Assembly: GCA_945859605.1 (NCBI GenBank)
Contig: OX243827.1
Span: forward strand, 25,801,502 to 25,865,501
Source: Lumbricus rubellus
Lineage: Eukaryota; Annelida; Clitellata; Crassiclitellata; Lumbricidae
Reading direction: 5' to 3'
Length of the DNA: 64,000 nt
In this document: positions 1 to 12,360 of the stretch, piece after piece
Position numbering within the stretch: the stretch's first letter is position 1
How the letters are laid out: each line of letters begins with the position of its first letter
Made by a program: the position numbers and the translations under genes
Notes under the pieces: model-generated
The model's database searches: none
The model's input: only the letters and a program-made list of their open reading frames with translations
Told to the model about the DNA's origin: nothing

Positions 1-2590
1 TCGTCCATTGCTGCCTAGAAAGATAATTGTGTTTAAGCGACACTCCGATGAGTTGAAGCAATTCGCTCCGTTATGCAGCCTTTTAGAACAGACCGCATTA
101 TAACGTTCGTGTAATGCAACTGAATTTGGCTGTTGCAGATGTATGCGCTATTATGCAGACGCTGTTCGATTAGCAAAAAGATGTGAAAGTTCAGAGACAA
201 AAAGCTTGGTGCATGCAGATTTGTTTGTATCTCATTGTGATTACAGTAAGACTAACATCTGGTGGCGTGTACGGTGTAGCCTATATTATTGTGATTAATT
301 ATCGTAAGACTAACATCCAGTCGCTTATGCAAGTTATGTCTTATTGTGATTTCCTTAAGAACAACCAGTCGCCTGCGTCTCAATTTGATTACCGTAACAC
401 GGTAATCAGTCGCTTATGTCTTATTGTGGTTAAATTAAAACTAACATCTAGTCGCAATTTTCTTATTGTGATTAGCCTACCTTTTCTTTATTCTGTGCTT
501 AAAACTAACAACCAGTCGATATGTGTCTTATTGTAATTTCCTTAAGACTAATTAACATCCAGCCATACGCATCTCGCCTCAAGTCTTACAACCAATTGCA
601 AGTCGTTTGAAAATAACAACCAGCCATTTGTAACTGCAGATAGTCACTGTCTTTACACGATAATCATGATATCATCACTCTCTGACTACGTCATACAACT
701 TTATCTTCCACACACAATAATATTATAGCCTATTATTTATGGAAATCACCATCTTTACGCGGAAGAAATCTCACGAGAGAAATTCATAACTACATTGTAC
801 ACCAATTTCTCGTCTCATAATGCCAGACAACATCGTTTCCGGATATCGTTTTCCTCAGCACCTCAGGGCAGCATCCGCTTTCATAAGTGGACGGTGTGAT
901 GATCGTTGGAAGAACGGAACGATAGTCCAATACGTGTCGAATTGATGCGCATTATATCCACCAAGACCTATCTACTCAAAATCGATTTTCGATCACGACC
1001 GCGCAGAGGGTGTCATCAATAAAAGTGGTTATAATGTGCGGAAATTTCCCCCATCGGTGATTAACCGCTACATCGAGAAACACGGTTCGATCCGAAGTTC
1101 CGAACTCGATCTAGGCTATAGCTACAATGTAGATGCCTGTGGCAAATCTAACATCGCGTCGATGATCAAATGCGAATCGGGCCTCACACTCAAACGCTTG
1201 TCCGGTGTGATGCCAGTTTGTGCTCCTGAAAACAGTTCCGGGAAAAGCCGCAAATATCGTGACTGTGTGATTTCTCTATAAATTGAACTCTAATGTCGAT
1301 TTGCTTTCTACCGCTTCTGTCATCTTGAATAATGTTCGGACCTAAAATCTAATGTATACACCTAGGCCTATATATATTTTTAGACGGTAAAATTACCAAG
1401 TGTTCGAGTGATTGATAGAAGCGCATGAAGTCGGAACACTAATCGCCGCGGTTCCGCTTTGGCACCACACCGGGTCATAAATTTAACCCTGAAGGATTTT
1501 TGTTTACGGCTTTCGAATGTCGAGACCCGGATAATTTGGTTGTGTGCCAAGGGTATACGATGATGATCGTGCAATTAGCAGTAAATCAGAAGAAGCCACC
1601 ACCGCGGGCGATGCTGTGAAAGGCCGCCATTTGACTCGACTGAGGTTCAACCGTCAACCATCGTTTTAGAGGTCAACCGAGAGTACTACAAGCCCAATCG
1701 ACGATTAATGGTGCCAAAAGAGTCTTAATTGAAATGTCTGACAGCTGTACACACAATCGTGTGGCTACGAAGCGATACACGACAGATACTAATGGAGCTG
1801 GAAGTCTTATGGTAGCGTCAGATAGCGAGGGCAGACTATAGTGTGCAACGCATAGAAGTCTAATGCCTGAGAGGAGAGGAGACACACTGGTGAGTCTGGT
1901 GATGCCATGTGGTTTAACTGCAATGCTTAAGAGAAGCATGCATACATATTACATATGTATATATGTACATATTGTCTATGTATATCTATATATTCTGCAT
2001 CATTAGTAATTTAGTGCGAAGAATTTGTTTTACACCAAAGACAGAGGAAAGTGGAAGAGGAGGATCCGAGTGGCTGACCCCTCCGCAGAGAGGGATTAAT
2101 TCAAGCCTGAAGGAAAAGAAGAAATAATTGGTTAAAAATAAAAAACGAGTAATTTAAAAAATATAGATGTCAGTTTCCAGAAGGGAGGTCCCGGAGGGGC
2201 ATGTCACCCAGTTTGCCCCTAATGCGTGGGCGTCCGTGTTCGCTACAATCACATTTTATTCGGTGAGGCATTGAATCGGAGTGGAAAGCCTGAGGGTTGA
2301 CGGAGATACATGTAGAAGAACCTGAAACCGAAAGATGATTTTGAAGTATAATATTTGTTGAACAACATCGCTTCCAGCTGCGTATAATTTGTTCTGTCTT
2401 CACCGACAGATGGCAAAATGCATTGGGCGCAGACAGGAGTTGCGTTCGATCGGTTTTACTCGGAAACGACGTCTGCAGACAATTAGGTTAAACGTCCACT
2501 CAATTATATTTACGAGGCTTCTCCGTGCGAATGTTCTTCCAGCGGTGAACAACAGCCGCAGGCTCTGTACGTATTGATCGATCGCTTGAG
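1..2590. other. Left flank with no recognised gene
   Basis: No open reading frame here resembles a family I know. The longest are 117 codons at 183-536, which lies in a degenerate tandem repeat, and 81 codons at 1036-1281, which has no recognisable domain and no splice context. This stretch and everything up to 11179 could be the first intron of the CaMK1-like gene on the minus strand, whose first coding exon is at 11180-11289. I could not find its next exon. Confidence 0.5.
225..620. repeat. Degenerate tandem repeat of about 60-70 bp
   Basis: The block TTATTGTGATT followed by TAAGACTAACATCCAGTCGC recurs about six times with substitutions and small indels. The copies are diverged, so this is an old array. 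The 117-codon ORF overlapping it is a by-product of the repeat. Confidence 0.6.
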
Positions 2591-2594
2591 ACAC

Positions 2595-3079
2595 GGAAGA
2601 CCAACGGCAACGAAGACTAACGGAAACCAACGAAGATCAACGGAGACATACGGAAACTAACGGAAACCAACGCAAAGGAGGCCAAAGGAAACCAACGGAG
2701 AACAACGGAGACCAACGGAGACCAACGGTGACTATCGTAGAACAACGGTAACCAATGGAGATCAAGGGAGACCAAAGGAAACCAACGGAGACCGACGGTG
2801 ACCATCGGAGAACAACGGTAACAAATGGAGACCAACGGAGGCCAAAGGAAACCAACGGAGAACAACGGAAACCAACGGATACCAACGGAAACCAACGGAG
2901 ACCAACCGAAACCAACGGAGACCAACGGAAACCAACGGAGACCATCGGAAACCAACGGAGACCAACGGAAACCAACGGAGACCAACGGAAACCAACGGAG
3001 ACCAACGGAAACCAACGGAGACCAACGGAAACCAACGGAGACCAACGGAAACCAACGGAGACCAACGGAAACCAACGGT
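2595..3079. repeat. 10-bp minisatellite (GGARACCAAC)
   Basis: About 48 copies of a 10-bp unit alternate between GGAAACCAAC and GGAGACCAAC, giving a 20-bp dimer. The left side (2595-2880) is diverged and the right side (2880-3079) is nearly perfect, as expected for a repeat growing at one end. Open frames on both strands (for example a Thr/Asn/Gln/Arg-rich one on plus) arise because unit multiples stay free of stops. I do not call a gene. Confidence 0.9.
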
Positions 3080-3189
3080 CGGGTGAACAGACGAGCGGAG
3101 AGATGCTGATACGATCAATTTTTTGGTAAAGGTAAGAAGAAGAAGATGGCAGTGAAAGGAAGATGAAAATGATGAATATAAGCTTATTA

Positions 3190-3485
3190 TAAGAAGATTA
3201 TGATGAGGAAGAGGAAGAGGATGAAGAAAAAGAACAGGAGAAGAACATGGAGAAAATGAAGAAAAATATAAAAACAAAGAAGAAGGAGAACAAAGAAAGG
3301 AAGAAGAGGAAGAGAATGAGGATGAAGAAAAAGGAGAAGCGGAAGAAGAATAAAGAGGAATAACAATAATAACAATGATAATGCTTTTATTATCATTATT
3401 AATTAGTAGTAGTAGTAGTTGTAGTTGTAGTAGTAGTAGTAGTAGCAGCAGTAGCGGTAGCGATAGCAGTAGCAGTAGTAGTAGC
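3190..3485. repeat. Polypurine tract followed by TAG triplet repeat
   Basis: Positions 3190-3365 are almost purely A and G (GAAGAA/GAGGAA-type). Positions 3402-3484 are a (TAG)n/(TAGCAG)n triplet tract. Both are simple sequence. Confidence 0.8.
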
Positions 3486-3922
3486 CTATTGGTAACATAG
3501 CATAAGACTGAAATCTGCAGGCAATCTTTCGTAATCAATTTCTACCACCAATAAACTGCAAAAGGACGCGTGCAAAGTGCAAACGTCATTTCAACTGTGT
3601 TTTCCTAACCCCGGCCAACTCCTTGCAGGTAGGCCTATAGCCTACAGGCCCTACAGTATAGGCCTACACCCACTCCACAGCTAAATAATGCAGAGAATCG
3701 AATTACTGCCATTTCAAAGACGCTTTATCTTCGGTGAATTATAGAAACACCCATCCATTATCTGTTCCGCAGAGAATCGGACCAGAATATCAACAATTTT
3801 TGCGTCTCGTACAATAATTCCCGAGGTATACGTTGAACTCGACGTGTCAGAGACCAGCTCCAGTTATGAATCTTTAACGTGAACTATAAGAAGGTCATCA
3901 ATTTTACGGTTAACTGCGTATA

Positions 3923-5361
3923 CAGGGTGGCTCAAAAACATACCCCACTGGATAAAATGCAATATCTTCGCAACCGATTGAACTGTTTCTGCGAAAATTT
4001 CCCAATTTGTAGAAGAATGAATTTCCAACAATCCCTGAAAGTTTCACTTTAAAATTTTCATGTTTGCAAAAGTTACAGCTGTTTAAACTTTCAATTCCGT
4101 TTTTTCAAATATCCGTGGAAAAGTTATCGTCACTTGTAGATTTCCATGTCAAATGATATCACTTTCACCACGACCGCAGAAATCTGTTTTACAGTTTATC
4201 GTAAAGTATGATGCGAGTGTCCACTCCCTGCTTTAACTTGAGATCAAATTATTTCTGTGAAGCTTAGTATGGTCTTGTTGATCAAGTCCTATGGCAAGTG
4301 GCAACTGAACTGATTCCACATTAGCAGCAAGACTTCCTTCAGTTAGCCAATGTTCTCCAACTTGGGATGAAATGTCTTGCATCGTTCCAGCATAGCTTCC
4401 CAGTCGTAATAAACAAAAGGGTTAAGGTCTGGCGAGTTTGATGGTCATTCACCTGTGCCAATAAATTTACGGCAGTAGATGGCAATAAGATAGCATCATC
4501 ATAATCAACTCTGCCGTGCGAGCAAGCAGGCGCACCGTCCTGCTGGAAAATAAAACCAAATGTTAGAACATGCCTTCAGTGTTCAATGAGTCTGTGTAAC
4601 AGAGTTCAACGGTAAGTTGACATTTAGCCTACTGAATGGGATGAAGTGAAGTCTTTCCTTGCAGCCGTAACACACGCTAGCAGATTTGATGCCAAAACCA
4701 TGATGTGCTTTGCAAACTTTACCTTTGCGACTACCAAGCAAATTTCGTGAACATCGCGCTTTTTTCCCGTCAGACCAAACGACCACTATCTTCCTGTCTC
4801 TCTCTCTCTCTCTCTCGACATCTGAGTTTTGCTACATAATCACGTCTACAGATAGCCTACAATGTGCTCAGGCTCCACTTTTCGCTGGGTATTTTGCTAT
4901 GATCTTGCAATACCCCAGTGACAGTCTCTGAGACTCTGATCACGCAACGCCCGAGTTCCCACTTTATCATCTGCAGAAACTTTGCCAATGACGTTCAGTA
5001 TGGATTCACGAATTGAGACCTTAATATATAAAATATCACCAAATACTACCAGATTGCTTCATAAACAGCTTATTTACAGCTCGTAGTGAGGTCATGTGAC
5101 ATCATCATCAATTTCTATGTTGAAATTTGCAAAAAATCTTAAAGAAATCACAGATATTGGAAAGTGATTCTGCGAAAATTTGAAAAAATGGAAAACTGTT
5201 TTTGCACAGCTGTAACTTTTGAAGTGATGCAGATTCATTATTGAGATTTTCAGGGATTGTTGCAAATTCTTTCCTCTATAAATCCTGCTATTTTCATAGA
5301 ATAATCTCGATTGGTTGCGGAGATATTGCATTTTTACTGGTGGTTTTTTTTAGCCACCCTG
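3923..5361. mobile_element. Tc1/mariner-superfamily DNA transposon with long TIRs
   Basis: The element starts CAGGGTGGCT and ends AGCCACCCTG, with TA on both sides (3921-3922 and 5362-5363), the target duplication of the IS630/Tc1/mariner superfamily. The arms are imperfect inverted repeats of roughly 200 bp: both contain ATGCAATATCT, GCAACAATCCCTGAAA and AAAGTTACAGCTGT in matching order. The interior holds a decayed transposase on the minus strand. It is 1,439 bp long and not functional as read. Confidence 0.85.
4240..4560 (-). pseudogene. Decayed transposase inside the 3923-5361 element
   Basis: Reading the minus strand from about 4555 gives FQQDGAPA, the region of the second catalytic aspartate in Tc1/mariner transposases. 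Further on, in another frame, comes SPDLNP, which precedes the third catalytic residue. Stops and frameshifts interrupt it, including a stop shortly after the SPDLNP block. The first catalytic region was not found. This is a dead copy. Confidence 0.65.
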
Positions 5362-5533
5362 TACAGTGGAAAGGAAAGGGAAAATGAGAACGTTTAAATA
5401 ATACAATAGGCCTTCAACTGTGTTTTTCTATTGACCTCCTTCCAAAGTTCATATTATAGGGCCTATAGCCTACTATTATAAAGCTTACACGAGACCATAC
5501 GAATTTATTTTGTTATATTTGAGCCAATAAAAC

Positions 5534-5843
5534 CATGGGCGTCCACAGCAATTTTTCTATAGGGGGCGCAAACTTTTAAATAATTGTCACATGGCTTAAA
5601 TTTAATGGGCGACAGTTTGAATTTCCGTATTATCACGAGAGAATCCTATAACCTAGGGTACCTATACGTTATGCGCCCAAAGAAAGATATACAGGTCGAA
5701 TATATAGAACGAATCGATAAAACACATTGAAAATCGCGTTGTAACAATCACAGCCAGATGATCTAAATTTATGTGCACTTATGCGAAAAATCCAGGGGGG
5801 GGGCGCACTTGCGCCCCTTTGCGCCCCGCTGCGGACGCCCATG
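5534..5843. mobile_element. Short non-autonomous hAT-like MITE
   Basis: The ends are inverted repeats, CATGGGCGTCCACAGC on the left and its near complement on the right. They are flanked by AATAAAAC (5526-5533) and AATAAACC (5844-5851), an 8-bp duplication with one mismatch, as hAT elements make. No coding capacity is seen in its 310 bp. It includes a short G tract at about 5790-5800. Confidence 0.65.
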
Positions 5844-6096
5844 AATAAACCCATAGGCCTATAGGGAGACTATAGAGGTTATATAGAAAACAGCAAAAAA
5901 ACCTTTCTTACGAAAAAAATGATAGTAAGTGACCAACGATCTTATTTTTCATAATTCATAGCCTATATAGATCTACTACCTGAAAGTGACGTGACATAAA
6001 GAATAGACAATAAAGGAAGTTAGGCCTAGACCTGCATGTATAGGCCTACTACATTATAAATTCGACCATGTCGAGATTCGATATCTTTAGAAATTA

Positions 6097-7095
6097 CACG
6101 GTGATTCATAAAAAAACGTCCCACACATAAGTTGGCATAACTCATGTGGATGAACATCAAATTTAATGAAATTTCAGAATAATGAAGTTTGATGATCTGG
6201 CCAAGTGCCATATAAATTATGTCACGTTCAGAGCTATAATAACATAACGCGGATGACGAAACTAATGACGTCACGATAATCTCGAGAAATAAGCAAGATT
6301 TCAACGTTCCTGTCAGTCACTGGGGTTGTATCATGCAAACCTGGTCATTGGTCAATTTCATCTGGTTTAGCCTCCTAGTGAGAAATTGTTTACTGTGGCA
6401 TCACCCAATAACAATCAGAATGTTCACAATCACGCATCTGCCGGTACACAGAAGAGGGACGTTCCAGTAAATTGTCTTTTGCGGAATCGACCAACTTTCA
6501 GCAAATCCCTTATGGTATCTGTCTGCACATGCACGGTCGTATACGAACATTATTTCATCGAACCGGGCGTTAAGATCAATGGACAATATTGCAGAGATGT
6601 TCTACTAAAACAGGGCCTTTACCAGACATTCTTGACATTACCGATGAGTATTTCATCTTCCAGCAGGATAGCGCTCCTGCGCACAGAGCACGGGACACTG
6701 TTGCGTTACTGGAAACTGAAACATCTGAATTGATCCCGCCTACTTTGTGGCCACCCAACAACCCTGATTTAAATCCAGCGGACTATAAGATATGGAGTGT
6801 CATGCAAGAGAATGTCTACAGATCTCGAATATGTGATGTCAGTGAGTTGCGAAGTCGAATTGTGGAGGCATGGGACAAGATGGATCAGCGCATCATTGAT
6901 GAATCAGTCAAACATTGCGTACTCGTTTTCGCGCATGCGTAGCTGCCAAAGGAGGTCAATTTGAACATACACTTTAACTTTCCGAATGTTTAGAAATAAT
7001 TCCTCTGTCTTCCTTAAAAATTTCTTTCACATAGCATGACATTTGACGGAGTTACAGTGAAATATGTATGGGACGTTTTTTAATGAATCACCGTG
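6097..7095 (+). mobile_element. DD37D (maT-like) Tc1/mariner transposon
   Basis: The element begins CACGGTGATTCAT and ends ATGAATCACCGTG, with TA dinucleotides at 6095-6096 and 7096-7097. The terminal inverted repeats are about 33 bp and differ at very few positions, including an AAACGTCCCA block near the inner end. The 999-bp length is just enough for one transposase gene, which is present but broken. Confidence 0.9.
6371..6942 (+). pseudogene. Broken maT-type transposase
   Basis: Two overlapping frames together carry the C-terminal two thirds of an IS630/Tc1/mariner transposase. The first frame (to about 6600) has the LFTVASP and RPTFSKSLMVSV segments. The second (about 6600-6942) has FQQDSAPAHRARDTV and PDLNPADYKIWSVM. 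The D of QQD and the D of NPAD are separated by 37 residues, the spacing of the DD37D (maT) group. A frameshift near 6600 separates the halves. The residue where the first catalytic Asp is expected, just before EKLFTV, reads Ser. The copy is inactive. Confidence 0.75.
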
Positions 7096-7231
7096 TAGTA
7101 TCCAGAAAGTACCGTATACTATCACGCGGTGAGTAACCAAGTTAATCTAAAGCCAATCTAAGGTTAAAGTCTTCAATTTTCATATTAGCAGATCATCAGT
7201 TTGTAACCATCTTTGCTTGAAGGACAAGCTT

Positions 7232-7417
7232 TTAACCCTTTCGTGTCCCATATTGCCATATGGCAACACGGCTAATTAAAGTAATTAATTTTAATTAGGC
7301 ATTGACTAATTACTAAATAGTTTATGTGGCACAACATATTATTCATAATTTATCTCTTCAAAAAACACTTAAAATATCTTTGCTGCTCAAGAAATAATTC
7401 GGACACGAAAGGGTTAA
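7232..7417. mobile_element. piggyBac-like MITE (TTAA-flanked)
   Basis: A TTAA at the left is followed by CCCTTTCGTGTCC, and the right end is the exact inverse, GGACACGAAAGGG followed by TTAA. Perfect 13-bp inverted repeats starting CCC next to TTAA are the signature of piggyBac ends. The 186-bp span has no coding capacity. Confidence 0.75.
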
Positions 7418-7848
7418 GATCCCTTCACGCCAGGTGAAGATAATACTGCGAAGCAAGGGCTCAACCAATCTGCAACCTGGTCACGTAAGCGCAGGTCACT
7501 TATCCATGACCCATGACCACGTGACCGATCAAACGAAATGATTTCAGAATTAATTGACGAATTACAATCCTTGCACCGTTCGAACTCCAAGACGTGATGT
7601 CTGGTTTGCGCCAGACACTCATGTAGGACCTGGATTACAAAGACTGATCCTTCCACCCACGTCCAGATATTTCTGGCGCATCCCTCCTGCCGGATATCCG
7701 CAGGATTTCATTCGGTAAGACTATGGTCTACTAGGCCTACTAAAGTTGATGACAGTCGGTGTCGCATTAGCGGTCAGTCGACCAAGCTGACCTTCTGGTT
7801 CCCCCGCTGGTGGGGGAACCGACAGCGCCGTTCAGTCTCGGTCGCTGG

Positions 7849-8050
7849 TTTGTTTGTATGTTTGTTTGTATGTGCACTTGTTATATCGCCCCTTCAAGCT
7901 CTCTCTCTACTCAGAGGCGCTCCCGAATGCAGAGCGGACACTTCATCGGAGTTTCACGCCGAAGCGCTGAGCAATTATTGTGAGTGAAGGACTTGCCCAA
8001 GGTCCTTACGCGGCGAGGTGGATTCGAACCTCTTTTAGGGCGACCAACGA
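7849..8050 (-). mobile_element. tRNA-derived SINE, minus orientation
   Basis: On the minus strand GGTTCGAATCC (around 8020-8030) is a perfect RNA polymerase III box B. It is followed by a body including TCCTTCACTCACAAT and GCTCAGCGCTT, a 3' segment GGAGCGCCTCTGAGTAG, and a tail of TACAAACAAACA repeats. The same body occurs in plus orientation at 18786-19013, so this is a dispersed family. The 3' segment matches the 3' end of the LINE at 23264-24783. Confidence 0.8.
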
Positions 8051-8757
8051 CGAAATATTATTTGTTTCCTGTCCCAAGATAAAAGATTTTGCCCCCCCTG
8101 GAAGAGCTCTGGATCCGCCACTGCAGCAGGCTATAGCCTAATGAGGCAGAATATTGTAGAATAGAATTAGACGGAATAGAATAGAATAAGTAGAATTAAA
8201 TACATTATTAAGCAAGATCGGTTTCAGCAGCTTTGTAGCCATAATAATTATAATTATTATGATATGGTTATTCATCGAATACTGCACAGGATATTACGTT
8301 CGATTTAGACACCTTTAAATCAAGTTTACGCAACGCTATACAAATTTACAGTTTGTTCAATCGATGTCTGCTATCCATTCTAATTCATTCTACTGATCGT
8401 AACAATCGGAAGTGAAAAAACAGAAAATAATGTTAGCTTCGCTCGCCTCTTTTCTGCAGGCTCTGGACTACAGTACACTAGGTACAACCAGGGCGGCGGA
8501 GTATCAACGCTGTAAAAAGCATTAAATTTTGACACCATGATAGGTTAATGGATGTCCTAAAACTGCGGGATTATCATGTTGAAGATGGCTATTTCAGAGA
8601 TTCAAAATCTCGGGCTAGCACGGTTCGTCCATGGGGACCTAAATGGCGTGGCGTTCATTCAAACGGGCGAGCGGTGGTGAAGGATCTCACCCTCAGGTTC
8701 GAGGCCACAAGACAGCAGCTATATAAAATCCGATTACATTTAGGCCTACAACTACAG
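8051..8757. other. Repeat fragments, no gene recognised
   Basis: Positions 8085-8124 read, on the minus strand, as CAGTGGCGGATCCAGAG, a typical hAT MITE terminus, here a fragment. A box-B-like GGTTCGAGGCC lies at 8695-8706, near an AGAGATTCAAAA block that also occurs near 27225. This suggests another diverged SINE running into the microsatellite that follows. The 72-codon ORF at 8548-8766 lies in this repeat and is not called. Confidence 0.45.
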
Positions 8758-8873
8758 CGGCAATAATAATAATAATAATTTAAATAGTAATAATAACAAC
8801 AACAACAACAATAATAACAATAAAAACAACAACAGTAGGCCTAATAGTCTAATAATAATGATGACGATGATTA

Positions 8874-8914
<41 letters not shown>

Positions 8915-8937
8915 ATGATGATGACGATGATGATGAC

Positions 8938-9018
<81 letters not shown>

Positions 9019-9022
9019 AATA
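8758..9022. repeat. AAT/AAC then GAT triplet microsatellite
   Basis: AAT and AAC triplets run into (GCT)n and a long (GAT)n tract, about 120 bp of it almost pure. Homopolymeric Ile, His and Met ORFs over it are artefacts. Confidence 0.9.
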
Positions 9023-9326
9023 AAAACATAATTGCGCAAAAATACTATCTAAAAGACGAAAATCAAAGGCATGTTGAGGGGTAGTGACCGTCTGGGTTAC
9101 AACGACCCCGCGATCAATTAATCGCTGAACCACGAATGGTTTCGCAGAACTGTTTTCATATGGCCATATTATATGCACAAGGCTGGACAGGGAGATTTAG
9201 GCAGAAAGGCAGGCGGACGGACAGACCATGTAACAAATCCTTCATAAGCCTGATTGATTTGGGTCGGGTGTAGCCTTTCCGATAAAAGCGAATTGCGTCC
9301 ATGTAGGCCTCAGCGCTAGCACAGCA

Positions 9327-9735
9327 CCACAACCACCACAATAACAAACCCCACCACAACAAATTTGACCACCATCTGCTCCATAATACGTAACCACTGG
9401 CTCCGATTCCACCACCACCACCATCATCATCACCACAGCCACCACCACCATCATCACCACCACCACAACCATGCACCTCCTCCAATTCTATCCGAATCAC
9501 AGTCTCAACAACCAAAATTACAAACACCACCACTATCACCACCACCACGACCACCACCACCACGACCACCACCACGACCACGACCACCACCACGACCACC
9601 ACCACAACCATCTCCACCACGACCACCACCACCACACCACAACCACCACTATCACCACCACCACCACCACGACCACCACTATCACCACCACCACGACCAC
9701 CACCACCATTATCACCACCACCACACTTCACCACC
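9327..9735. repeat. CCA/CAC-rich triplet repeat
   Basis: Roughly 400 bp consist of CCA triplets interrupted by CGA, TCA and ATC. The His/Pro-rich ORF on plus and Val-rich ORF on minus are products of the repeat. Confidence 0.9.
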
Positions 9736-9739
9736 AAGG

Positions 9740-11179
9740 TTCCACCATGAACTGTATAATACGCTAATATGCATCTGCCCGAGCCGCCCTGCGTTTCAGA
9801 AACCAGCTATTGATGTTCTCCCGCTCTTCCGCTACCACGACATTTCCTTTGTGCACACGCACGCAACGCAGCTAATTTATATCGCCATTTTGTAGCTCCT
9901 TTTGAAGAACGGTTCTATGGCGAACAAGACACACATGCATGATGCTTCGAGGACGATAGTCAAACGCCAACATCAACAACAGGTAGGATGCGTGTTGGGC
10001 AGCTATTGCCTAGCCGCGCTGCGTGACAGTAAAGAAGATTTAACGTCACCCTCCCCGTCGATTAAGGCTTGGGACGGGCACCAGCAGCGTGCTGACAGCG
10101 GCGAGGTTGTATATAATGCCGCGTTTTGTCTTGGACCAGTGGCGAGCCTGTTTTAATCAATGTAGGCCTATGCTTGTGTGGCTGATTATTATTATTGTCC
10201 CACAGCGTATTACGCTGCATGGTCTGCCTGGCACATGTCGCTATGTTATGGTTTGTACACACACGCGCAAATATGGCTGTATGTTTCAGGAATGCGCGCA
10301 TACTTTTATACACGATACATTCACATGACATGTACAATTGTACATGTATGCAGAAACTTGCATATACATAAGCCCATACACATATAGGCCTACACCTGCA
10401 TAGGCATAGGGCCTACATACATCGATATCTATCAATAAACACTGAAAATACTTGAATTTAACTGAGGTAACCAAACAAGTTTTCTTAAGAATTTAAATAA
10501 ACTAAATTATTTATCGAACGAAATGTCCCAGAACGCCATTCCTGGAATTCCGTCTGAAAAGGCACAACTCAATTATATCATAGAGTTGATGGTAGTCCTA
10601 ATCAGCCTAATGGTTAACACTCTGACACGAAGGGAACATAGGCCTACATGGAATGCGGGTTAATCCGTTACTCTCAAAAAGAACGACTCAGCCTTCCATT
10701 CGGCAAATACCGTAAGTAAAATGAGTGGCAGGACGAAAATAATGGACGCCTTGCCTAGCTGCCATGCAGTCAAATTCGACTCCTTTAGTAACTTGCGATC
10801 AGCCGATCATTGAACTTCGTTCTGTCAATTGCAATCATTCTGCGCGTGTGTCAGTGTGAATACCCCAAGATTATTATATTTATTATTATTTGTATTATTG
10901 ATTGGACATAATGATTCGCATAAACAAAGACAATTAATATAGGACAAATTATTTGCTTATTTCCTTACTTACATGCTGCAAACGTGACGTCAAAAAGTGG
11001 AGCTCATTCATTTCTACTCTCATCAACACAATTCCGGAAATAATATCGGGAAAAATGGCACACAGCAATAAAGCAAACACGCCCGTGGTCATCGTCCGCT
11101 TATTTGGACGATGACAATAATAATGTCATCGTTATCATACTCGCATTTACGTAGCGCTACCACTAATGACAACACTCAC
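9740..11179. other. Intergenic or intronic sequence, nothing recognised
   Basis: No coding exon or RNA gene can be supported. Short CA/TG and ATAC-type simple stretches occur around 10240-10400. The region immediately left of 11180 begins the first intron of the CaMK1-like gene on the minus strand. Confidence 0.4.
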
Positions 11180-11289
11180 GTTCCGAGCACATCCTTGAAG
11201 TCGTAGGCGCGCCTGATATCGCCATTCGACAGGTTTTTGGGCTTGTCGGCCGCGCTAGAGTCGTCCTTCTTGGCGTTCCACAGCGGCAT
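11180..11289 (-). CDS. CAMK1: First coding exon of a CaMK1-like protein kinase (5' part only)
   Basis: The exon encodes 36 residues plus two bases, starting MPLWNAKKDDSS and ending DIRRAYDFKDVLG. It stops at a consensus donor (GGAAC|GTGAGT), and the unspliced frame hits TGA immediately after. YDFKDVLGT just before the expected GAFSEV glycine loop is characteristic of calcium/calmodulin-dependent kinase I, cytosolic kinases activated by Ca/calmodulin and CaMKK. The split after LGT within the glycine loop fits the family. No later exon (glycine loop, HRDLKPEN, DFG, calmodulin-binding helix) was found further left on the minus strand, so the first intron is probably longer than 11 kb. The start is the first ATG after a GC-rich leader. 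Identity rests on a short stretch, so DCLK or CaMK4-type relatives are not excluded. Confidence 0.65.
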
Positions 11290-11617
11290 GACTGCTGCTG
11301 TTGCTGCTACGTCAAGTGTGCGGTCCGGCAGCTCTCAGAATTCCATCCCGGTTGTTGGCGAATGCTTGGGCAGGTGGTGAATGGATGGTTGTGCGAAGAG
11401 GGGGTGGTGGTGGCCGTCGTCTGCGGTATTGGCTGAGCAGACGATGGACGCGTTGGGTGCGGAGAAGGCGCGCCCGCCACCGCCGCTGACGACGAGAGAC
11501 GCTTGGTGGACGATGATCGCCTGATTTGCATAACGATTCGACCGCACGAGCCCAGTGGACGAGTCCCTGTGCATGTGCGTCCATGTCTCTGTTTATATTT
11601 GAGAGACATGGTTTTTG

Positions 11618-11982
<365 letters not shown>

Positions 11983-12129
11983 TCAGTAGGCCCCTTTTTG
12001 TTGCTGGTTTCCTGTCTGGCATTCTGTCTGTCAGTGTGTGTGCCTGTTTGTCTGCCTGAGTATGATTTTTTTACTGTTTTAGTGGTTTGTTATTGTCGGT
12101 CGTTCTGAATTATATTTCTGTTTGCTATT

Positions 12130-12171
12130 TTGTGTGTATGCCTGCCTGCCTGCCTTCCTGCCTGCCTGCCT

Positions 12172-12208
<37 letters not shown>

Positions 12209-12360
12209 ACTGCTTCAATTCATTTACTGCCTGTCCGTCCGTCTTTCTTTATTTCTTTCCGTCTGTCTGTGAATTCGTCTGTCTGTCCGTCCGTCCGTCC
12301 GTCTGTCAGTCCGCCAACCCGCCCATCCGTCCGTCCGTCCGTCCGTCTGTCTGTCTCTTT
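12130..12360. repeat. TGCC and GTCC tetranucleotide repeats
   Basis: (TGCC)n at 12140-12212 is followed by (GTCC/GTCT)n at 12232-12355. Open frames across it have no other support. Confidence 0.9.

Noticed and set aside
1036..1281. 81-codon ORF
   Set aside because: It has no recognisable domain, no splice context and a length expected by chance, so I could not support a gene.
2617..3538. Overlapping ORFs on both strands (Val/Ser/Arg-Trp-rich and Asn/Thr/Glu-rich)
   Set aside because: They come from the 10-bp minisatellite and adjoining simple sequence.
8849..9178. ORF encoding poly-His/poly-Gln
   Set aside because: It is a translation of the GAT/GCT microsatellite; neighbouring frames are equally open.
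9156..9895. Gly/Val-rich and His/Pro-rich ORFs on both strands
   Set aside because: Both are translations of the CCA repeat with no domain or splice support.
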